Origin: Rhodanobacter sp.
GTDB taxonomy: Bacteria > Pseudomonadota > Gammaproteobacteria > Xanthomonadales > Rhodanobacteraceae
DNA: 64,000 nt
Assembly (NCBI GenBank): GCA_024711345.1
Contig: JANJTA010000041.1
Span: 124,001-188,000 of the forward strand
Direction: 5' to 3'
A program made the translations under genes and the position numbers. Under the pieces are notes generated by a model. That model was not told the origin of the DNA. It saw only the letters and a program-made list of their open reading frames with translations, and did no database searches. Below, one piece after another: positions 58,118 through 64,000 of this stretch; position 1 is the first letter of the stretch; the number at the start of each line of letters is the position of its first letter.

Positions 58118-59992
58118 TCAGGCCAGCGCGCCGCGCAGCTCGCGCACCCGCGCCTCCAGCATCGTCGCCGAAACTTGCGCCGGTGCTTGCGGCGTGTCCA
58201 CCACCAGTTCCACCCGCGCCCGGAAGCGGCGCGGCAGACGCGCTCGATGCAGCATCGAGTCGCGCCGGCTCCACACGCTGCCCCACAGACCGCGCAGCGC
58301 CATCGGCACCACCGGCACCGGCCGCCGCGCCAGGATCTTCTCCACCCCCGGACGGAACGGCGCGATCTCGCCGTCGGCGGTGAGCGCGCCTTCCGGGAAG
58401 ATGCACACCACCTCGCCGGCGGCCAGCGCGGCGTCGATCGCGTCGTAGGCTTGCTGGAGCACCGCGGGATCCTCCTTGTGGCCAGCGATCGGGATCGCCT
58501 TGGCGGTGCGGAACACGAAGCTGAGCAACGGGATGTTGAAGATCCTGTAATACATCACGAAGCGCACCGGTCGGCGCAGCTTCGCCATCAGCAGCAGCGG
58601 ATCCATGAAACTCACATGGTTGCAGACCAGCAGCGCCGGCCCTTCCCAGGGGATCCGGTCACTGCCGTCGGCGCGTACCCGGTACAGCGTATACACCAGC
58701 ACCCAGGTGATGAAGCGCATCACGAACTCGGGTACCAGGGTGAAGATGTACCAGGCCACCAGCACGTTGAGCAGCGCCGCGGCCAGGAAGATCTGCGGCG
58801 CATCCAGCCCCAGTGCGCCCAACCCCAGGCCGAAGCCGGCCGCCAGCACGATCAGCAGCGCGTTCAGGATGTTGGTGCCGGCGATGATGCGCGACAGCTT
58901 CTCGCGCGGCGCGCGCGCCTGCACGTAGGCGAACAGCGGCACCACGTAGAGGCCGGCGAACATGCCGATCAGGGTGAGGTCGAGCACGACGCGCCAGCTG
59001 CCCGCCGCCTGCAGGAAGGCCAGCCAGTCCAGCCCGCGCACCGCCGCCGCGCCGTGCCGCGCGAAGTACAGATCCACCCCGAACGCGGTCAGCCCGAACG
59101 CGCCCAGCGGCACCAGGCCGATCTCCACCCGCCGCCCCGACAGCTTCTCGCACAGCAGCGCGCCGGCGCCGGTGCCGATCGAGAACAGGGTGAGCACCAG
59201 CGTATTGACCGAACCGTCGCCACCCAGCGTCTCGCGCGTGTAGATCGGCAACTGCGCGATCAGCACGGTGCCGAAAAACCAGAACCACGAGATACCCAGC
59301 ACCGCATTGAACACCGGGCGATCGGCGCGGGTGATCGCCAGTACCCGTGCGGTCTCGCTGAACGGGTTCCAGTTGAACTTCAGCTCCGGCGCGGTCGCAG
59401 GCGCCAGGGGAATGCGGCGGGAGGCCAGGTAACCGGCCGCCGCCACCGCGATGGTGGCGCCCGACGCCAGCAACGGCCCCACGCCGGCCACCAGCATCAG
59501 CGAGTTGCCGGCGATCATGCCCACCAGCATCGCCATCTGCGTGCCCATCTCGACCAGCCCGTTGCCGCCGACCAGCTCGACCGGTGTCAGCGCCTGCGGC
59601 AGGATCGCGTACTTGATCGGCCCGAACATGGTCGAGTGCATGCCCATCATGAACAGCACGACCAGCAGCAGCGTCGTGTGGTGGGTGTAGAAGCCGTACG
59701 CCGCCAGCGCCATCGCGCCGATCTCGAACAGCTTCACGTACCGGATGATCCGGCTCTTCTCGTACTTCTCGGCCAGCTGCCCGGCGGTGGCGGAGAACAG
59801 GAAGAACGGGATGATGAACAGCGCCGGCGCCAGGTTGGTGTACAGCGACACCGTGCGATCACCCAGCCCCATCTGGAACGCCACCAGCATCACCAGCGCA
59901 TTGCGGAACGCATTGTCGTTGAACGCCCCCAGCGCCTGGGTCCAGAAAAACGGCGCGAAGCGCCGCTTGCCCAGCAATGCGAATTGGCTCAT
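58118..59992 (-). CDS. MFS transporter - acyltransferase fusion (LplT/Aas-like)
   Basis: 624 residues from the ATG at 59992. The N-terminal part (about 1-415) is a 12-helix major facilitator of the lysophospholipid transporter type (AFNDNAFRNALVMLV, TVSLYTNLAPALFIIPFFLF). The C-terminal part (about 425-624) is a PlsC-type acyltransferase: NHVSFMDPL carries HX4D and VCIFPEGALTADG is the next motif. The likely role is uptake and re-acylation of lysophospholipid at the inner membrane. Unlike E. coli Aas, no acyl-ACP synthetase domain follows, so the acyl donor is unknown. Convergent with ampE. Confidence 0.9.
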   Translation of the reverse strand: MSQFALLGKRRFAPFFWTQALGAFNDNAFRNALVMLVAFQMGLGDRTVSLYTNLAPALFIIPFFLFSATAGQLAEKYEKSRIIRYVKLFEIGAMALAAYGFYTHHTTLLLVVLFMMGMHSTMFGPIKYAILPQALTPVELVGGNGLVEMGTQMAMLVGMIAGNSLMLVAGVGPLLASGATIAVAAAGYLASRRIPLAPATAPELKFNWNPFSETARVLAITRADRPVFNAVLGISWFWFFGTVLIAQLPIYTRETLGGDGSVNTLVLTLFSIGTGAGALLCEKLSGRRVEIGLVPLGAFGLTAFGVDLYFARHGAAAVRGLDWLAFLQAAGSWRVVLDLTLIGMFAGLYVVPLFAYVQARAPREKLSRIIAGTNILNALLIVLAAGFGLGLGALGLDAPQIFLAAALLNVLVAWYIFTLVPEFVMRFITWVLVYTLYRVRADGSDRIPWEGPALLVCNHVSFMDPLLLMAKLRRPVRFVMYYRIFNIPLLSFVFRTAKAIPIAGHKEDPAVLQQAYDAIDAALAAGEVVCIFPEGALTADGEIAPFRPGVEKILARRPVPVVPMALRGLWGSVWSRRDSMLHRARLPRRFRARVELVVDTPQAPAQVSATMLEARVRELRGALA

Positions 59993-60124
59993 GCGATGCC
60001 TTGGTATGTGCCGCCCCGCCCGTAGCTGACGAGCCACGGAACTCATCTCTGGTCATGGTTGCCGCGGGCCGAAGCCGCGGTCAGCGACAGCGTAACACCC
60101 ACCAGGCACCTCTGCCCGGAGCAA

Positions 60125-60158
60125 GAAAAAAGGCCACCGGGTCCTACCCGGTGGCCTT
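60125..60158 (-). terminator. Rho-independent terminator of the TonB-dependent receptor gene
   Basis: AAGGCCACCGGG, loop TCCTA, CCCGGTGGCCTT. On the minus strand the stem is followed by a run of T (plus-strand A at about 60125-60131). It lies about 30 bases past the receptor stop codon. Confidence 0.9.
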
Positions 60159-60188
60159 CTTGAATTACCACGCGTCTTACTTCAGATA

Positions 60189-63100
60189 TCAGAAGTCGTA
60201 CGAGATTCCGAAACGGACATAGCGCGGAGTCTGCGCACTGTACGGACGACGGAAGCTGGAACTGGCCTCGATCGCGTAGGTCTGCGTGGTCCTTTGGCTA
60301 TCAAAGACGTTGTAGACCATCACGTTGAACGCCAGTTTCTTGTCCGCCCACAGCGGGCGATATTCCGTGCTCAGGCTGAGGTTGTACGTCCAAGCCTCAC
60401 GCGAGGCACCCGGAGACGACGGCTGGCCCTTGCAGAAGTGATAGTAAGGACCGTAGCCCAGGCCCGGATTGGTCTGGCCTTCGCCGTAATAGCCCAAGCA
60501 GGTGCGCGGCGCCCCAGACATGATCGCCAAGTTGCCCGAGACCATCCATTCCGGTGCGAACTGGTACGAACCGAACGCCTTGATCTGATGGCGACGGTCG
60601 TTGGCCAGCGATCCGTTGGCGTAATCCATGACGGCAGCGTAATCCCAGTCGACCGTGGCCGAGACGTCGGCCTGGCCAATGTCCGTACGGACCTGACCTT
60701 CGCTGTTGCCGTAGCTGCGCGACCACAGGTAGTCGACGCGACCGAACCACTTGCCGTCGAACGGATGTTCCAGGAAAAGATTCAGACCGTAGTACTTGCG
60801 CTTCAACGTGGTGTTGAAGTGGAAGTCCTTTGCCCAATCCATCGTCACGGCATAGTAGCCGCCCCCAATCTTGGGGATCATGAAGGTATTGGATCGACCC
60901 GGGTTGACCAGGTAGCTGCCCTGGATCGAGTTGGGATCGTAGGTCGCCGGATCGATGCCCATGGCGTCCATCTTGTCCATGATCGCAAACGAATCGCCGA
61001 CATCATCGATGGCGTTGCGCAGATTGCGATAGGTCGCCTTGGCACCATAGACCCAAGAATCGCCCAGCTTCTTGTCGAAGCCGAGGATGTACTCGTCCTG
61101 ATACTCCGACTCGAGAGTGCTCGAAGTCGCGGTCTTCGGATCACGCGGGATACCATATTCCAGGTTGGCCGAGATCGGACCGCCCGTGCTGCTCTTGATC
61201 GGGGTCAGGCCGGTCGGAACACCATTGGCGTCGATACCCGTATAGGTGAAGTACTCGCGGGTATACAGCGAGGCACCGGCCGAACGCAGCGCCACGCTGG
61301 CAGGCATTGCCAAGTAATAGCGACCGGCATTGCCGTACACCTTGAAGCTGGAGTCACCGTTCACATCCCAGCTGAAGCCCACTCGAGGAGCCCACTGCGG
61401 ACTGGTCAGGCGCAGATACGGAATGCCATCGCCATTGAAGTTGGTGAACTGGTCGTTGCGCAGGCCGAGCTTGACCAACCAGCGATCGTTCACCTGCCAG
61501 CTGTCTTCGATGTACTGGGCGCGCTGGGTCGTCCTGACCGACGAATTGTTGCTATAGACGTACCGGGCCACGTAATAACCAGTCTCGCCACCCGCATAAC
61601 CGGCCGGAGCCTCAACCCACGGCTGGCTCTGCCAGTCCGGGCCGTTGGCGACCGGGCCGCCAGTAATGTAGGTCGCCGGAGTCTTGCCCGTGCTGTCGTT
61701 GTATTCCCAGGCGTAACCCGGGCCGGCGGTCACCGTGCCGTCGTCGATGTCGTGAACCGTCTGGTTATCGATACCGGCGGTGAACGTGTGATCACCCAAG
61801 CGGTAGCTCAGGTCGAAGCGCAGGTTGGTGTTCTTGGTCTTGTGCGCCGGGTTGGCGATTCGCAGCAGCGTCTGGTTGTTCGTGATGACGCCGCCACCCG
61901 TCAACGCCGGGTTCTGCTTGTCGGGAGTCAGCAGATACGGATTGGTCGGATCATAACCGGGCGTGTTGCTGTACAGCGTACCCCTCATCTCGCCGTAGAG
62001 GGCGGTCAGAGTCAGGTTGTCCGTCATGTAGCTGGTGAACTTGGCCGAGTAGAGATCGCTACCCCGCTTGGTCGACGTATCGTTGCTGTTGAAGCCGCCT
62101 TCGGTATTGGTGGCATAGTCGTACGTATTCAGCGTGCCCTGATAGGACGACTTGTTCGACGCGCCGGTCACCTCAAGGATGTTGCTGTCGGTGATGTTCC
62201 AGTCCAGCTTGCCGTACCACTTCGGATTGTCGTAACGGTAATGGGTAACGTACGGTGCCACGTTCGAACCCGTCGACTCGCCCTGCTGACGCTGCGCCTC
62301 GACGGCCGCGAACAGGAACAACTTGTCCTGGATCAGCGGACCACCGACATAGGCGTCTACCGTGGTCGTCCACGACTTGTTGTTCTTGCGATACTGGCGA
62401 ATCTTGCCCTGCGAACCGTCCTTGTTGACGTAGTAGAAGTTCTTCGGGTCGCTCTTCAGGTCGGTCGGAGTCCATTGAATCTGACCACCGAAGTGCCACT
62501 CGTTGGTACCGCGCTTGCCAACCTGGCTGATCACACCACCATCGGAACGACCGTAGGCCGCACCATAACCGCCGCTGAGGATCTCCTGCTGGTCGATCGC
62601 ACCGTACGGAAGAGTCAGACCACCGAAACCGCTGAGCGGATCAGTGGTGTTGAAGCCGTTGATGTAGTACGCGTTCTCGGTCACCGAGGAGCCGCCGAAC
62701 GACACCACGGAGCCACCGGTCGGACCCGAGAACAAGGCGCTGCCCTCGACGACGCCAGGGGCCAGCAGAGCAATCGCCTCGGCGCTACGCGACAACGGCA
62801 GCTTGGCCAGTTGCTCGGCCGTGATGACCGTACGCGAGTCGACACCGCTGACGTCGATGGTCGGCAGGGCGTTCGCCTGCACCGTCACCGCCGAGAGGGT
62901 CTGGGCGTTCTGCGCGCCAAAGGAAATTTCCGTGCCCGAGCCCACCCGCATGGTCACGTTCGAGCGCGAGTCTACCGCCTGACCATCACGCTGCAGAGTA
63001 ACGGTGTAGTTGCCCAATGGCAGCGAATCGATCGTGTAATGGCCGCTCGGATCCACGACCACCTGACGAGTGACACCGGAGGTGCTCTTGACCGTCACGG

Positions 63101-63239
63101 TGTCACCCGCCTGCGCCTGGCCGAAGATGCTGCCTGTGGTCGCCTGACCAAAAGCCAGACCGCTGAAGCCCAGGCCCAGCGCCAGAGCGAGTGCAGTGCG
63201 CTGCAGCTGCCCCGTCTTGGAATTTCTACGCGAATTCAT
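60189..63239 (-). CDS. Oar-like TonB-dependent receptor
   Basis: 1016 residues from the ATG at 63239, with GGGGAG upstream. A signal peptide is followed by a carboxypeptidase-regulatory-like domain (TVTVKSTSGVTRQVV, GHYTIDSLPLGNYTVTL), then the plug (NALPTIDVSGVDSRTVI, SVTENAYYINGFNTT) and a large outer-membrane barrel ending in RFGISYDF, with the terminal Phe that BAM requires. Proteins of this type (Oar) import large substrates such as peptides or proteins in energised fashion. No TonB box could be picked out with confidence. Its substrate is unknown. The divergent HTH gene may regulate it. Confidence 0.9.
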   Translation of the reverse strand: MNSRRNSKTGQLQRTALALALGLGFSGLAFGQATTGSIFGQAQAGDTVTVKSTSGVTRQVVVDPSGHYTIDSLPLGNYTVTLQRDGQAVDSRSNVTMRVGSGTEISFGAQNAQTLSAVTVQANALPTIDVSGVDSRTVITAEQLAKLPLSRSAEAIALLAPGVVEGSALFSGPTGGSVVSFGGSSVTENAYYINGFNTTDPLSGFGGLTLPYGAIDQQEILSGGYGAAYGRSDGGVISQVGKRGTNEWHFGGQIQWTPTDLKSDPKNFYYVNKDGSQGKIRQYRKNNKSWTTTVDAYVGGPLIQDKLFLFAAVEAQRQQGESTGSNVAPYVTHYRYDNPKWYGKLDWNITDSNILEVTGASNKSSYQGTLNTYDYATNTEGGFNSNDTSTKRGSDLYSAKFTSYMTDNLTLTALYGEMRGTLYSNTPGYDPTNPYLLTPDKQNPALTGGGVITNNQTLLRIANPAHKTKNTNLRFDLSYRLGDHTFTAGIDNQTVHDIDDGTVTAGPGYAWEYNDSTGKTPATYITGGPVANGPDWQSQPWVEAPAGYAGGETGYYVARYVYSNNSSVRTTQRAQYIEDSWQVNDRWLVKLGLRNDQFTNFNGDGIPYLRLTSPQWAPRVGFSWDVNGDSSFKVYGNAGRYYLAMPASVALRSAGASLYTREYFTYTGIDANGVPTGLTPIKSSTGGPISANLEYGIPRDPKTATSSTLESEYQDEYILGFDKKLGDSWVYGAKATYRNLRNAIDDVGDSFAIMDKMDAMGIDPATYDPNSIQGSYLVNPGRSNTFMIPKIGGGYYAVTMDWAKDFHFNTTLKRKYYGLNLFLEHPFDGKWFGRVDYLWSRSYGNSEGQVRTDIGQADVSATVDWDYAAVMDYANGSLANDRRHQIKAFGSYQFAPEWMVSGNLAIMSGAPRTCLGYYGEGQTNPGLGYGPYYHFCKGQPSSPGASREAWTYNLSLSTEYRPLWADKKLAFNVMVYNVFDSQRTTQTYAIEASSSFRRPYSAQTPRYVRFGISYDF

Positions 63240-63400
63240 CAGTAGTGACTCCCCATGTTCGGCCCGAGCCATCCGGGCACAAGAAACTTTTTGTGTGGTC
63301 GTGGCATCCAAGGGCGGCATCCAAAAAGCTATGCAAGCCATGCCAAGACACATGATTTAGACTAGGTTTCCTACGCAGACGGCTCACGTAAGTTATTGCG

Positions 63401-63429
63401 ACGTTAGTTCAAGAAAACACGTGGGTCAA
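63401..63429 (-). promoter_or_regulatory. Possible receptor promoter
   Basis: TTGACC (63424-63429), a 17-base spacer and TAACGT (63401-63406). It predicts a leader of about 155 bases before the receptor ATG, in an AT-richer stretch shared with the divergent gene. Weak consensus match. Confidence 0.35.
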
Positions 63430-63515
63430 CACTTCTCTAACGTTCCGTTTTGGCGTTCTTGACTTGACTTTCGGCATAAACTTACGCTAGGCCCCCAACC
63501 ACGGCGGTACTTCCG

Positions 63516-64000
63516 ATGGACATGCAAACTCCTCTGGCTCCGCAAACCGCAGAAACTTTCGCCGAACGCATCAAGTTGCTGATCCAGCGCGTAGGAAGCG
63601 CCACCGAGATCGCCCGCATGTGCGGCTTCTCGGAAGGCGTGGTGCGCAGCTGGCGCGATGGCAATACCGATCCATCGCGTGCGCGCTGCGTGACGCTGGC
63701 CAAGACGCTGGGCATTTCGCTGGTGTGGCTGGTGGCCGGCGAGGGTTCACTGCAGGTGGATCCAGTGCCCGCCGGCATGGATGAGCAATACAATTCGGAA
63801 GAGGCCACGCCGCATCGTCACCATGCCCATCCGGCAGTACATCGCCACATGGCCTCGGCTGCGACCCCGGTCGATGCGCGGCGGCTGGATACTGCCGTAC
63901 GCATGCTGCAATCGGAATTGAGCCTGGCCGACAGCCAGCTATCGCTGTCCGACAACACCGACCTGCTCAGCCAGCTCTACGAAATGCTCGGTCCCGGCGG
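63516..64000 (+). CDS. XRE/CI-like HTH regulator, 5' part only
   Basis: 161 codons are in the window; the gene runs off the right edge. From the ATG at 63516: MDMQTPLAPQTAETFAERIK. Residues about 15-75 are a CI/XRE-type helix-turn-helix: SATEIARMCGFSEGVVRSWRDG, then ARCVTLAKTLGISLVWLVAG (each given in part). After it comes a His-rich linker HRHHAHPAVHRH (about 98-109) and a helical region with many Ser and Leu (LSLADSQLSLSDNTDLLSQL). Divergent from the Oar-like receptor, with about 275 bases between the start codons. It is a plausible regulator of the receptor gene; the effector domain is out of the window. Confidence 0.75.
   Translation, partial: MDMQTPLAPQTAETFAERIKLLIQRVGSATEIARMCGFSEGVVRSWRDGNTDPSRARCVTLAKTLGISLVWLVAGEGSLQVDPVPAGMDEQYNSEEATPHRHHAHPAVHRHMASAATPVDARRLDTAVRMLQSELSLADSQLSLSDNTDLLSQLYEMLGPG

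Overview
The window is chromosomal DNA of very high G+C, with close to saturated use of GC3 codons. It probably comes from a gammaproteobacterium of the order Lysobacterales (Xanthomonadales), and I would guess the Rhodanobacteraceae (Rhodanobacter/Dyella-like). This is an inference. It rests on a xanthomonadin/aryl-polyene type pigment cluster with a XanB2-like chorismatase, an Oar-like TonB-dependent receptor, the complete atp operon in standard gene order, and several families of short palindromic intergenic repeats. No integrase, transposase, prophage or CRISPR array was seen.

Layout. (1) 1-604, minus strand: the 5' part of a lipoprotein gene and a LysM protein. (2) 806-11578, minus strand: an accessory defence-like island. 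It holds a complete type III restriction-modification pair (res, mod), a class II Fic protein with a winged helix, a GIY-YIG-like protein, an unrecognised protein, and an SF1 helicase with an N-terminal RelE/ParE-like domain. Res has its own promoter. The other five genes lie closely spaced behind a second promoter that overlaps a perfect palindrome. Parts of the island, above all the middle of mod, are clearly poorer in G+C than the rest. (3) 11715-19593, minus: an MdtABC-type RND efflux operon. (4) 20056-30694: mostly housekeeping genes: cytochrome c, ACP phosphodiesterase, alpha/beta hydrolase, zapE, a GAF/degenerate GGDEF/EAL protein, an M20 peptidase, gpmA, a repeat protein of the VNGSV type, hemF and a DUF218 protein. 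(5) 30786-41201: an aryl-polyene (xanthomonadin-like) cluster. Ketosynthase, ketosynthase-like and glycosyltransferase genes run on the plus strand. They converge on a minus-strand run of ACP, membrane protein, dehydratase, acyltransferase, LolA-like carrier, MMPL exporter, dehydratase and ketoreductase genes. A divergent chorismatase gene would supply the hydroxybenzoate starter. (6) 41278-50841, minus: glmU, a TonB-domain lipoprotein and atpIBEFHAGDC. (7) 51085-58108: phasin, queD, tRNA-Met, rppH, bfd-bfr, a DUF6776-like protein with bactofilin, erpA, nudC and ampE. (8) 58118-64000: an MFS-PlsC fusion, a large Oar-like TonB-dependent receptor and, divergent from it, the 5' part of an HTH regulator.

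How the genes work together. Res and Mod form the restriction complex. The Fic protein and the RelE-helicase are plausible regulators or extra effectors of the same island. In the pigment cluster the chorismatase, ACP, KS, KR, two dehydratases, acyl/glycosyl transferases, LolA-like carrier and MMPL transporter describe synthesis and export of a lipid-anchored polyene. The aryl-activating ligase is not in the window. bfd and bfr pair for iron storage and release, and erpA lies close by.

Repeats. Three copies of a paired 25-base inverted repeat (REPIN-like) lie beside gpmA, hemF and the glycosyltransferase gene; one of them supplies the hemF stop codon. A second family has variable, self-complementary arms around a conserved CAYGGAYG centre and is confined to gaps within and just after the atp operon.
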